Assembly: GCF_024741135.1 (NCBI RefSeq)
Contig: NZ_JANSUY010000001.1
Location: 744,001 to 808,000 of the forward strand
DNA length: 64,000 nucleotides
Origin: Aquiflexum gelatinilyticum
Lineage (GTDB): Bacteria; Bacteroidota; Bacteroidia; Cytophagales; Cyclobacteriaceae
Direction: 5' to 3'
Position numbers and translations under genes: made by a program. This document shows, in pieces, positions 24,129 to 32,059 of this stretch. Positions within the stretch are counted from its first letter, which is position 1; every line of letters begins with the position of its first letter. The notes beneath the pieces are model-generated. The model searched no databases, was not told the origin of the DNA, and saw only the letters and a list, made by a program, of their open reading frames with translations.

Positions 24129-25148
24129 ATGATTGTCCAGTTAAAAGAAGAAATTACAGATTTGCAAAAAGACAAACTGATCAACGAGATCAGTCAGATC
24201 GGCTATAAGATCACAGAAGTCAAAACCCAATTGGGAGATTACCTGATCGGGATCGGTAAGAATGATTTTGACATCCGCAAAATCGGTCAGCAGGAGGGTA
24301 TCAAAGACATTCATATCGTTTCGGACGAGTACAAACTTGTCTCCAAAAAGTGGAAAGTTAAACCGACTTCGATTGACCTTGGCGATGGCATTTTCATCAA
24401 AGATGGCGATATGGCGATCATGGCAGGACCTTGTTCTATTGAGTCTGAGGACCAAATTGTCAAAATCATCAACCACCTCAAGGCCACCGGCATCACCATG
24501 ATGCGTGGCGGTGTCTTCAAACCACGATCAAGTCCTTATGCCTTTCGGGGATTGGGAATTGACGGTTTGAAATTATGGTTTGGTTTGGCCAAAGAAGCCT
24601 GTATCAAAATCGTCACCGAAGTCATGCAGGTTTCACAGATCGAGGAAATGTACCCTTATGTGGATGTGTATCAGGTAGGGGCGAGAAATACCCAAAACTT
24701 CAATCTATTGGATGAATTGGGAAAAGTGGACAAAGCCGTAATGATCAAAAGAGGTATTTCCGGTACCATCGAGGAATTGCTCCAATCTGCGGAGTATGTT
24801 TTTTCGGGAGGAAATGAGAAATTGATTCTCTGCGAAAGAGGAATCCGTACCTACGAAAGGGCAAGCCGAAATACATTGGACCTGAATGCAGTTCCGATCT
24901 TGAAGGCAAAATCTCATTTACCTGTGATAGTGGATCCTTCGCACGGGATTGGGATCAGGGAATATGTACCCCAAATGGCACTTGCAGGTGTGATGGCAGG
25001 AGCAGACGGGATCATTTATGAAACACACGAGATTCCTGAAAAAGCCTATTCAGATGGGCAGCAAACCTTGGATTTTGCACAAAGTGCCTTGTTGGCGGAT
25101 TGGATCAGGAAGACTTTTGCTATGCGCAAATCCTTCACTTTAATTTAA
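24129..25148 (+). CDS. aroF: 3-deoxy-7-phosphoheptulonate synthase, type I-beta with N-terminal regulatory domain
   Basis: 339 residues. Condenses PEP and erythrose-4-phosphate, the first shikimate step. Residues 1-70 resemble the ferredoxin-like regulatory domain of Thermotoga-type enzymes, which binds aromatic amino acids for feedback inhibition. The catalytic barrel shows MAGPCSIES, MMRGGVFKPRSSPYAFRGLG, QVGARNTQNF, LCERGIRTYE and VDPSHGIGIR. No chorismate mutase domain is fused. Located 4 bp after trpA and therefore probably under the trp attenuator. Confidence 0.93.
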   Translation: MIVQLKEEITDLQKDKLINEISQIGYKITEVKTQLGDYLIGIGKNDFDIRKIGQQEGIKDIHIVSDEYKLVSKKWKVKPTSIDLGDGIFIKDGDMAIMAGPCSIESEDQIVKIINHLKATGITMMRGGVFKPRSSPYAFRGLGIDGLKLWFGLAKEACIKIVTEVMQVSQIEEMYPYVDVYQVGARNTQNFNLLDELGKVDKAVMIKRGISGTIEELLQSAEYVFSGGNEKLILCERGIRTYERASRNTLDLNAVPILKAKSHLPVIVDPSHGIGIREYVPQMALAGVMAGADGIIYETHEIPEKAYSDGQQTLDFAQSALLADWIRKTFAMRKSFTLI

Positions 25149-25166
25149 TTGGCCATCATTCTGCTT

Positions 25167-25197
25167 TTGGGTAAGGTTACAGGTTTTGTTAATTTTG
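25167..25197 (+). promoter_or_regulatory. Predicted internal promoter for the phenylalanine hydroxylase gene
   Basis: TTG at 25167-25169, a 20-nt spacer and TAATTTTG at 25190-25197 match the Bacteroidota consensus. Transcription would start near 25203, leaving a leader of about 140 nt before the ATG at 25345. This would let the hydroxylase be expressed without the trp promoter. Confidence 0.5.
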
Positions 25198-25344
25198 AAA
25201 AGGAATCAAGTTAGATTGAATAGTGAATTGTTTGAAGTTCGAAATAGGTTCCTATGGACTATTGACTGAAAGCTATGGGCAATTATTGGATTTCAGAATT
25301 GCGGATTATCTTACAAAAAGAATATACAACCCAAATATAGAATA

Positions 25345-26127
25345 ATGAATAAACCCAAAGACTGGGTCTTTTCAGACCCGAGATTACAAAAGTTGGAGCA
25401 GGATTATGCTGCTTACAGAAAGGAGGATTTTGAAGTATGGCGGATTCTTTTCGAAAGACAGATTGTCAATCTTCCCAAAGCGGCTTCGGAAGCCTATTTG
25501 GAAGGAATCAAAGAAATCAACTTCACTGCAGACAAGATTGCGGATTTTGAAGACGTCAACAGGAGACTGGCCAACACCACAGGCTGGCAAATCCAAGTGG
25601 TTCCTGGTTTGATTGACGATGACCTTTTCTTTGGCCTGATGAACAACAAAAGATTTTGTTCTTCTACATGGTTGAGAAAAATGGAGCAGTTGGATTACCT
25701 CGAAGAGCCTGACATGTTTCATGATGCCTTTGCCCACATGCCGATGTTGACCAACCAACCATATGTGGATTTTCTTGAAAATCTCAGCGGATTGGCACTC
25801 AAGCATATCGATAACAAATGGGCGATCGAATTGCTATCGAGGATCTATTGGTTTACGATTGAGTTTGGATTGATCCGCGAAGTAGGCCAAATCAAAATCT
25901 ATGGGGCAGGAATCCTGAGTTCCGCAGGAGAAACCAAATACAGCCTATCCGATGAACCCGCCCACTATGAGTATGATGTCAAAAAGATTTTGAACACCCC
26001 TTATTGGAAGGACAAATTCCAGGACAAATACTTTATCATTGAAAGCTATGAGCAGTTGTTCGAATCATTGCCTGAGATTGAAGAAGTCTTAGAGGAAATG
26101 GTGTCAGAAGAAATGAATAAAAATTAA
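25345..26127 (+). CDS. phhA: Phenylalanine 4-monooxygenase (pterin-dependent aromatic amino acid hydroxylase)
   Basis: 260 residues, the size of bacterial single-domain enzymes without the N-terminal ACT domain. Iron ligands are His126 and His131 (FHDAFAHMPML) and Glu173 (WFTIEFGLIRE), and the pterin-site segment VPGLIDDDLFF precedes them. Uses tetrahydropterin and O2 to convert Phe to Tyr. No pterin-carbinolamine dehydratase (phhB) is in the window. Its position after DAHP synthase in a trp cluster suggests supply or balance of aromatic amino acids. A Trp-hydroxylase activity cannot be excluded from sequence alone, though Phe is the usual bacterial substrate. Confidence 0.9.
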   Translation: MNKPKDWVFSDPRLQKLEQDYAAYRKEDFEVWRILFERQIVNLPKAASEAYLEGIKEINFTADKIADFEDVNRRLANTTGWQIQVVPGLIDDDLFFGLMNNKRFCSSTWLRKMEQLDYLEEPDMFHDAFAHMPMLTNQPYVDFLENLSGLALKHIDNKWAIELLSRIYWFTIEFGLIREVGQIKIYGAGILSSAGETKYSLSDEPAHYEYDVKKILNTPYWKDKFQDKYFIIESYEQLFESLPEIEEVLEEMVSEEMNKN

Positions 26128-26346
26128 GAATGATGAATTCTGAATTTTGGAAAGAAGTGAAAAGTACGACGAAATAAGTAAAATGGTAAGAGGTGGAAGG
26201 TACTAGGAATTGATTCGGTGGAAGTTAAGAATTCGCCTATCAATGAAAAAAACCAGTCCTTGTCACTTTAAACGCAGAGTAAATTCTTTGGTGTTTTCCT
26301 CAAGAATATAAATCTAATAAAATTAAAATTTAGGCTCAGTTTAGGG

Positions 26347-26383
26347 ATGTCTCACATCTCAAATCTTATGTCTCACATCTCAA
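26347..26383 (+). repeat. TGTCTCACATCTC words directly before hisH
   Basis: GATGTCTCACATCTCAAATC followed by TTATGTCTCACATCTCAAC, i.e. two copies of TGTCTCACATCTCAA about 20 bp apart, ending at the hisH ATG. The word resembles GTCTCACGTCTCACGTCTT before trpA and CTTGTGTCTTGTGTCT before trpB. Confidence 0.7.
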
Positions 26384-26384
26384 C

Positions 26385-26978
26385 ATGAAAGTAGCAGTCA
26401 TCAAGTACAATGCAGGTAATGTGCAGTCCGTCCTTTATGCTTTGGAGCGGTTAGGGGCGGAGGCTGTTCTTACCGATAATTTGGAAGAAATAGCCAAAGC
26501 TGACAAAGTGATTTTTCCAGGACAGGGAGAGGCGAGTACTGCCATGCGCTACCTAAAGGAAAAGCAGTTGGACAAACTTATTCCAAACCTTACCCAACCA
26601 TTCTTTGGCGTTTGTCTTGGACAGCAGTTGCTTTGTGATTATTCAGAAGAAAATGACACGCCTTGTTTGGGAGTATTTCCCGTTAAAGTCAAAAAGTTTA
26701 TCCCCGAAAGCTACGTAGACTTCAAAGTTCCTCATGTTGGCTGGAACAACCTTTTTGATTTGAAAACCCCATTGTTGGAGGGTTTGAATGACGAATCTTT
26801 TGTCTATTATGTCCACAGCTATTACTGCGAATTGAGCGATTTTACCATTGCCAAAACCCACTATGTGCTTGATTTTGCGGGATTGATGCACAAGGATAAT
26901 TTCTACGCCATGCAAGCCCACCCCGAGAAAAGCGGTAAAGTAGGGGAAAGGATCTTGGAGAATTTCTTGAGGATTTGA
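26385..26978 (+). CDS. hisH: Imidazole glycerol phosphate synthase subunit HisH
   Basis: 197 residues, a class I glutamine amidotransferase. Supplies ammonia to HisF in histidine and purine-linked synthesis. Nucleophile Cys77 in FFGVCLGQQLL; His-Glu pair in AMQAHPEKSG near residue 179; oxyanion strand FPGQGEA. The partner hisF is not in the window; only hisA follows. The spacer upstream (26128-26384) shows no gene and ends in repeat words. Confidence 0.95.
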   Translation: MKVAVIKYNAGNVQSVLYALERLGAEAVLTDNLEEIAKADKVIFPGQGEASTAMRYLKEKQLDKLIPNLTQPFFGVCLGQQLLCDYSEENDTPCLGVFPVKVKKFIPESYVDFKVPHVGWNNLFDLKTPLLEGLNDESFVYYVHSYYCELSDFTIAKTHYVLDFAGLMHKDNFYAMQAHPEKSGKVGERILENFLRI

Positions 26979-27047
26979 AAATTGAAAAATTGCAAGATTG
27001 AAAAATTGCAAGATTGAAAAATTTGAAAATTTAAAAATTAGAAAATT
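26979..27047 (+). repeat. Post-stop copy of the IVS left-arm repeat after hisH
   Basis: Two bases after the hisH TGA the sequence reads ATTGAAAAATTGCAAGATTG and repeats the AAAATTGCAAGATTG word before grading into AAAATT runs. It closely matches the left arm after trpE (18091), in the same orientation and at nearly the same distance from a stop codon. No S23 gene or right arm follows. Confidence 0.7.
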
Positions 27048-27147
27048 CTGTAAACCTATATATCCGAATTTGTGAAATACTATTTCCATTATTCTTTCCT
27101 CGACTAAAACAACATCACCGCTGCGACTGAAAACTGGCTACTGAAAA

Positions 27148-27180
27148 CTTACTTCCCACTTCCCACTTCCCAACTTCCCC
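27148..27180 (+). repeat. ACTTCCC words directly before hisA
   Basis: ACTTCCCACTTCCCACTTCC followed by CAACTTCCCC abuts the hisA ATG. This is the reverse complement type of the GGAAGT tract found after trpG and trpB stops. Confidence 0.75.
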
Positions 27181-27900
27181 ATGAAAATCATCCCAGCCAT
27201 AGACATCATCGGCGGCAAATGCGTCCGGTTAACCCAAGGAGATTACAGCCAAAAAAAAGAGTACCATGACAGTCCTTTGGAGATGGCAAAGCGTTTTGAG
27301 GGAGTCGGAATCGAACATCTTCATTTGGTGGATCTTGACGGTGCAAAGGCGAAGAAAATCGTCAACCTTGAAGTCTTGAAAAGTATTGCCGAAGGAACTT
27401 CCCTGAAAGTGGATTTCGGTGGGGGTATCCAATCCGATTTTGATATCAATCTGGCATTTGAATCCGGTGCAAATCAGGTTACAGGTGGAAGCATAGCTGT
27501 CAAAAATCCTACTTTGTTCGAATCCTGGATGGCAAACTTTGGTGGAGAAAAAATCATTTTGGGTGCAGATGCCAAGGACCGGAAAATAGCAATCTCAGGT
27601 TGGGAGGAAACCACAGCGATGGACCTGATCGAGTTTATCAAATCTTACCACGCCAAAGGAATCCAATATGTAATCTGCACTGACGTGGCAAAAGACGGAT
27701 TATTACAGGGTCCCTCAGTGGAATTGTATCTGGATATTTTGGCTGAAATTCCTAGTATCAAACTGATAGCAAGTGGTGGAGTTGCAGGAATAAGGGATTT
27801 GGAAGAACTTCAAAAAATCGGAGTTTATGGGGCTATTGTCGGGAAAGCTTATTATGAAGGAAGAATAACTCTTGAGCAATTAGGGAATTTTGGCAGATGA
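27181..27900 (+). CDS. hisA: Phosphoribosylformimino-5-aminoimidazole carboxamide ribotide isomerase
   Basis: 239 residues, half-barrel-repeat TIM fold. Starts [20 protein letters not shown] with catalytic Asp8; the second catalytic Asp is in [14 protein letters not shown]; phosphate loops VDFGGGI and IASGGV. Performs the Amadori isomerisation preceding HisF/HisH. With hisH it forms a two-gene his remnant attached to the aromatic cluster. The ACTTCCC tract immediately precedes its start. Confidence 0.96.
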   Translation: MKIIPAIDIIGGKCVRLTQGDYSQKKEYHDSPLEMAKRFEGVGIEHLHLVDLDGAKAKKIVNLEVLKSIAEGTSLKVDFGGGIQSDFDINLAFESGANQVTGGSIAVKNPTLFESWMANFGGEKIILGADAKDRKIAISGWEETTAMDLIEFIKSYHAKGIQYVICTDVAKDGLLQGPSVELYLDILAEIPSIKLIASGGVAGIRDLEELQKIGVYGAIVGKAYYEGRITLEQLGNFGR

Positions 27901-27992
27901 AACTGAAGAATTTAGAATTTTTTACCAAATTTAGGTGCCTGATTATTAAATATTCTTTTAAATCCTCTAATCCTCTATCCCTAAAAAATTCT

Positions 27993-28412
27993 ATGAAATC
28001 CAGACTCTTAGCTTTTCTCTTTTTAATATCCCTACACAATGCATTTGCACAGACAGATGTCAGTTTCCATGCCAAAGGAATAGAGGGTTGTTATACAGAT
28101 TATAACATTGCCTTCACCGAAAGAGGCGCCAACCCTGTAACAGATGGACAGCATGATGTGGTCATATCTGTCATCCACCAAGGAAAGAGTGAATGCTATC
28201 TTGGTAAAGCAACAGTCAAAGGAGGAAAATTTACAAATCCGGTGATGATCCAAAAAGATGATATGACTTTTGTACCCTTAAATACCATATTCAAAAGTCT
28301 GGATCAAAACTGGCTTGAAGAACAGGACATGTCAACCATCAATGATATTACTGATGGCATGAGTAATGTTTTTGTTACAAAAGATAATTATGAGTTGAGG
28401 ATGTTCTTTTAA
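27993..28412 (+). CDS. Secreted hypothetical protein
   Basis: 139 residues from the ATG at 27993, chosen because it gives a clean signal peptide (MKSRLLAFLFLISLHNAFAQ). An upstream in-frame ATG at 27897 overlapping the hisA stop would bury it. The mature part (about 119 residues) starts TDVSFHAKGIEGCYTDYNIA. I recall similar Bacteroidota proteins mislabelled as 6-phosphogluconate dehydrogenase, but no Rossmann motif or other catalytic signature is present, so function is unknown. It is followed by a bidirectional terminator. Confidence 0.65.
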   Translation: MKSRLLAFLFLISLHNAFAQTDVSFHAKGIEGCYTDYNIAFTERGANPVTDGQHDVVISVIHQGKSECYLGKATVKGGKFTNPVMIQKDDMTFVPLNTIFKSLDQNWLEEQDMSTINDITDGMSNVFVTKDNYELRMFF

Positions 28413-28510
28413 ACATTCGTTCATCCCAATGTCAGGGCAAACAGGAAAGCACCTCCTGCTGATGTATTATTGAAAAAGTAAACCTAGGAGAATGCTCAGC
28501 TTTTAAAACA

Positions 28511-28544
28511 AATTCCCTGCTTCTAAAATAAGAGGCAGGGAATT
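28511..28544. terminator. Bidirectional terminator between the secreted protein gene and proC
   Basis: AATTCCCTGC (28511-28520) and GCAGGGAATT (28535-28544) form a perfect 10-bp stem extended partly into the loop. T-rich flanks exist on both strands, and the flanking genes converge; the hairpin is 6 bp from the proC stop. Confidence 0.8.
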
Positions 28545-28550
28545 TTAGTA

Positions 28551-29354
28551 TTATTTCTTTTCAATTTTTTCATAGGAAGCCAAAACCCCCCTGACCATTG
28601 CTGCTGAAAAACCCTGGTGCTCCATTTCATTCAGCCCGACGATCGTACAACCTTTAGGGGTAGTGACTTTGTCGATGGCTTCTTCGGGATGGATGTTTTT
28701 TTGGATCATTAATTCTGCCGCTCCCTTTACCGTTTGGTTTACGATTTTGCTAGCGGTATTGGCATCAAATCCAATCTGAATTCCTCCCTGAATCATCGCC
28801 CTCATAAATCTCAGTACATAAGCAATTCCACAGGCACCAAGCACAGTCGCCGCTTCCATTAGACTTTCGTCAATGGTGATGCTAAATCCTACACTGTTGA
28901 ATAAATCCTTTACTTGAGCTTCAGTCGATTCGGTGATATTCCTTCCGCATATGCAGGTGACAGATTCACGGATATCCGCTGCGATATTGGGCATGGCTCT
29001 GAATGCCACAGTTGTTGCATCAATTTCTCCAAATATTTCATCCAAAGTGATTCCTGTCGCGACAGACACGATAATCTGTTTCTTGGGATCAAGAACGGGA
29101 TTTATTTCTTTTAAAATAGCCGAGACATTATATGGTTTCACGCCAAGAATAACGATGTCCGCTTCTTTGGCAGCGATCAAATTGTCCGAATGAACGCGGA
29201 TGCCTTTGTCTTGGAGATAAAGTAAGTTGGCCGGGTTTCTTTTTGTGACGTGGAGGTTTTGTGGCAAAAAATCAGCCTGTTCCAACAGGCCATTTGCGAT
29301 GGAAGTTCCGAGATTTCCGCAACCTATGATTGCGATTCTGATATCTTTCAACAT
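28551..29354 (-). CDS. proC: Pyrroline-5-carboxylate reductase
   Basis: 267 residues from the ATG at 29352-29354, which places the Rossmann motif IAIIGCGNLGTSIANGLL right at the N-terminus; a longer form starting at 29429 is in frame but improbable. Last step of proline synthesis, NAD(P)H-dependent. Further segments: VILGVKPYNV, VSVATGITLDEI, FRAMPNIAA and the C-terminal helix LMIQKNIHPEEAIDKVTTPKG. Monocistronic, with a hairpin terminator downstream. Confidence 0.94.
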   Translation of the reverse strand: MLKDIRIAIIGCGNLGTSIANGLLEQADFLPQNLHVTKRNPANLLYLQDKGIRVHSDNLIAAKEADIVILGVKPYNVSAILKEINPVLDPKKQIIVSVATGITLDEIFGEIDATTVAFRAMPNIAADIRESVTCICGRNITESTEAQVKDLFNSVGFSITIDESLMEAATVLGACGIAYVLRFMRAMIQGGIQIGFDANTASKIVNQTVKGAAELMIQKNIHPEEAIDKVTTPKGCTIVGLNEMEHQGFSAAMVRGVLASYEKIEKK

Positions 29355-29507
29355 GTGGCTTTTCCGGTGTTTAGGTTTGAAGACTAAAGGTAAATAGGAA
29401 TGGGTATTTTTTTGGTGTTTTCCATTCATTTATAAAAATGATCACTAAAAAGCCTTAAGTCTAATTATTCGCATAAAGGATAATTTTAAAAAATTTATCA
29501 AATTTAT

Positions 29508-29538
29508 TTGACTATATGTAAAACAAACTTTACATTTG
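29508..29538 (+). promoter_or_regulatory. Predicted Bacteroidota promoter for the membrane/XRE unit
   Basis: TTG at 29508-29510, a 20-nt spacer and TACATTTG at 29531-29538 fit the TTG / TAnnTTTG consensus. Two direct CTTTACA copies (29528-29534, overlapping the -10 region, and 29550-29556) could be binding sites for the XRE regulator encoded at the end of the unit. Confidence 0.6.
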
Positions 29539-29558
29539 GTAAAAATATCTTTACAAAT

Positions 29559-29978
29559 ATGAAAAATGATGATTTATTGTATGTGCCGATGTTGGAAAGG
29601 AAATGGAGACCCTTGTCGTTTCTGTTTTTTCCATTGCCGGTGGTTATCGTGATTGTCTTGGCTTTGTTGCAAGTGGGATTGAGTCCTGACAATGCAGCCG
29701 AAATTATCTATGGAAGTTGGGCGGTAGGTTTCACGCTTTTGAACCTTACCAAAGAAAAAATAGAGGATGAGATGGTCAAGACCTTTCGGTTACAGGCATT
29801 TCAAACCGGATTTTTTTGGTTGATGTGCGGCTTGGTGGCTATCATGGTGGTCAATTACCTTCGTTTTGAAGATATTAGACAAGAAATATTTTCAGCGCCA
29901 TTGGTCTTGTTTCTTCTCAACGGCTATGTATTTGCAGCATTTGAATATCAAAAATGGAAAGCATCTAAAGAACTTTAA
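29559..29978 (+). CDS. Small polytopic membrane protein, unknown
   Basis: 139 residues from the ATG at 29559 (MKNDDLLYVPMLERKWRP). Four hydrophobic stretches are visible, including FLFFPLPVVIVIVLALLQVG and LMCGLVAIMVVNYL. The short charged loop LTKEKIEDEMVKTFRLQAF between helices 2 and 3 is echoed in the next protein (SKEKQEDEYIQKIRLDSLL), so the two are probably paralogues. The family is unnamed to me. Together with the small XRE regulator they form a three-gene unit 14 and 10 bp apart. Confidence 0.72.
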   Translation: MKNDDLLYVPMLERKWRPLSFLFFPLPVVIVIVLALLQVGLSPDNAAEIIYGSWAVGFTLLNLTKEKIEDEMVKTFRLQAFQTGFFWLMCGLVAIMVVNYLRFEDIRQEIFSAPLVLFLLNGYVFAAFEYQKWKASKEL

Positions 29979-29991
29979 AAACCTTAAGAAC

Positions 29992-30441
29992 ATGTTGACG
30001 AAAATATTATTGCCTCATAAATTTCAGATGATAGGATGGATTCTCTTTTTCCCTTTGGCTATTTTATTGGTTTTAAATGGATTTTATGATTACGAAATAA
30101 ATTGGCTTACATGGAATAATTTCCGTTCGGGAGATATTTTAAATTCCTCAAACGAAAATTTCACAAATGAAATATCTATTGTCGGAACTTTCCTGTCCTT
30201 GTTTTTTATTGCCTTTTCCAAAGAAAAACAAGAGGATGAATACATTCAGAAGATTAGGCTGGATAGTTTGTTGATCGCATTTTATGTTTATGGACTGCTT
30301 ACAGTATTTGGAACTTTGGTTTTTTACAGTGTAGGCTACCTCGAATTCATGGGATTCAATATGTTTTCAATTCAGTTGGTGTTTATCATCAGGTTCAGAT
30401 GGGTGATGTATAGACAACAGGAAACCCTTACTTTGATTTAA
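29992..30441 (+). CDS. Small polytopic membrane protein, paralogue of the preceding one
   Basis: 149 residues from the ATG at 29992. Four predicted membrane helices (about 14-32, 58-76, 97-115, 122-140) and the loop AFSKEKQEDEYIQKIRLDSL, which aligns with the loop of the upstream protein. It may form a hetero-oligomer with it. The XRE gene starts 10 bp downstream. Pairing of such membrane proteins with a tiny Cro/CI-type regulator is common in bacteria, but the signal they respond to is not known. Confidence 0.72.
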   Translation: MLTKILLPHKFQMIGWILFFPLAILLVLNGFYDYEINWLTWNNFRSGDILNSSNENFTNEISIVGTFLSLFFIAFSKEKQEDEYIQKIRLDSLLIAFYVYGLLTVFGTLVFYSVGYLEFMGFNMFSIQLVFIIRFRWVMYRQQETLTLI

Positions 30442-30451
30442 CCTTGGCAAT

Positions 30452-30652
30452 ATGAAAAACACAGTCAAAGTAGAACGTGCCAAGAAAGACATGACCCAAC
30501 AGGACCTTGCGGATAAGATCGGTGTCTCCCGGCAGACGATCAATTCTATTGAAGCGGGAAAGTATGTTCCGTCTACTGTCCTTGCGCTCAAAATAGGGCG
30601 TGTGTTTCAGACGCCATTGGAATTGATTTTTGAATTGGAGGAAGGGGATTAA
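30452..30652 (+). CDS. XRE/Cro-CI-type small transcriptional regulator
   Basis: 66 residues, essentially one helix-turn-helix domain: MTQQDLADKIGVSRQTINSI then EAGKYVPSTVLALKIGRVF. The short C-terminal ELIFELEEGD matches the YozG-like group of minimal regulators. Probably binds near the promoter at 29508-29538. The gene is last in the unit, and repeat words begin directly after its stop codon. Confidence 0.9.
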   Translation: MKNTVKVERAKKDMTQQDLADKIGVSRQTINSIEAGKYVPSTVLALKIGRVFQTPLELIFELEEGD

Positions 30653-30681
30653 TTAGTTGATAGTTGGCAGTCGCAGTATGG
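30653..30681 (+). repeat. Post-stop dispersed repeat word (GTTGGCAGTCGCAGT), copy 2
   Basis: Starting at the base after the XRE stop: TTAGTTGATAGTTGGCAGTC then GCAGTATGG. Shares TTGGCAGT and GCAGT words with 5681-5712 and with the reverse strand of 57824-57860. Confidence 0.55.
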
Positions 30682-30777
30682 AGAAATTGGTATTTGAATC
30701 TCCCCTCTGACTAAAAAATAGTGAGAAAACAGGAAAGTTTATATTGCGGATTTAGGTGATTTTTATAATTTAGTTTT

Positions 30778-31959
30778 ATGAAAGAAAACAAAGCCATCAC
30801 TTTTTTCCTATTGACCTTCCTGCTGATTCCGATCTTGATTTCTTGTGAATCAGAAACCAAAGGGGATGCTAAGATTATACAAGTGGATGTGGATGCTGCT
30901 CAAAAAGGAAAAATATCAGATCATTTCGAATCCATTGAATATATCCTCTTGGATTACCCAGACAGCCTTCCGATTGTCAATCTTTTCAAAATGAAATTGG
31001 CAAATGATCGGATTTTGGTCGAAAGCAGGGAAACCGCAGCGGTTTTTGTTTTTGACAGAAAAGGGAATCTTCAGAATGTTATCAGGAATTATGGTGAAGG
31101 GCCAGGCCAATTCCGGTTGATTGATGACATGTTTTTGGAAGGGAATTTGGTAAGAATTCATTGTACATATTTGAAAAAGTATTTGATTTTCAATTTAGAG
31201 GGAGAATTAATTGAGGAAGGAAAATTGGACGAAATTGCCGATCGAAGTTATATAGGGAAGGATTTTTCACTCTTCCAATTTCAAAAAGGGGAAGGGCCTG
31301 AGAAATATACAATTATAAGGAAGGGCAAAGAGAATGAGGTAGATGGTTTTGTACCATTAAAACAAGGAAATGAGGATTTTTTGAGATATAACAATATTCA
31401 AGGATTTCAATATGATCCTTTCCGTGATTCCTTTTATCTCACAAGTATGAATACTTATGAAATACCGTTGATGGATGGAGATGGATTTTTAAAACAAAAA
31501 CTCAATTTTGATTTTGGTAAAAACAACTTTGAAACTAAAAGAAGGATTCAATTCACAAAAGATCCAAATGGGGAAAATACCTACTTGATTGAAAATAAAA
31601 TTGTTCAATCTATCAATTCATTCTTTCCCTTCAAGAATAAAATTTTTGTACACTTTTTTTCAGGCATCAGAAATTCTCATTTCCTGTTTTTGGATAACAA
31701 CTTTGAAATTATCTATCATGTCAATGAACTTGAAAATGATTTTGATGGAATGAAGCTTAAAATGTGGTCTTGGGCTTATTCAGAAAATGAGATCGTTTAT
31801 GCCCTGGATTCTAAGCAGTTATATAACGATTACGTCGAAACCTTCAATGATAAGAAAGTCACAGTAAAAAAAGGCGATATTCATGATTTTTTTAGGAACA
31901 ATAAAGAAAAACTGAAGGAGGAAAAATATGTGTTGGTGGTAATGAAAGTCAAAGAATAA
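30778..31959 (+). CDS. 6-bladed beta-propeller lipoprotein
   Basis: 393 residues. Lipoprotein signal with Cys23 (PILISCES). The mature region shows the Bacteroidota 6-bladed propeller pattern: SIEYILLDYP near the start, then VFVFDRKGNLQNVIRNYGEGPGQF and later blade-like repeats (FNLEGELIEEG). Members are cell-envelope proteins of unknown ligand, often near transport or sensing genes. No such partner is adjacent here. Base composition is more AT-rich than neighbours, with many AAA/GAA codons. Confidence 0.78.
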   Translation: MKENKAITFFLLTFLLIPILISCESETKGDAKIIQVDVDAAQKGKISDHFESIEYILLDYPDSLPIVNLFKMKLANDRILVESRETAAVFVFDRKGNLQNVIRNYGEGPGQFRLIDDMFLEGNLVRIHCTYLKKYLIFNLEGELIEEGKLDEIADRSYIGKDFSLFQFQKGEGPEKYTIIRKGKENEVDGFVPLKQGNEDFLRYNNIQGFQYDPFRDSFYLTSMNTYEIPLMDGDGFLKQKLNFDFGKNNFETKRRIQFTKDPNGENTYLIENKIVQSINSFFPFKNKIFVHFFSGIRNSHFLFLDNNFEIIYHVNELENDFDGMKLKMWSWAYSENEIVYALDSKQLYNDYVETFNDKKVTVKKGDIHDFFRNNKEKLKEEKYVLVVMKVKE

Positions 31960-32059
31960 ACACTTTGATTTTGAAACAATCCTTTTGACTTTTTTGAGAT
32001 TTTTTCCTGTCCCAAAGCAATAAAAAGTTATATTTGGCATTTTAAACGCAAAAAACTGA

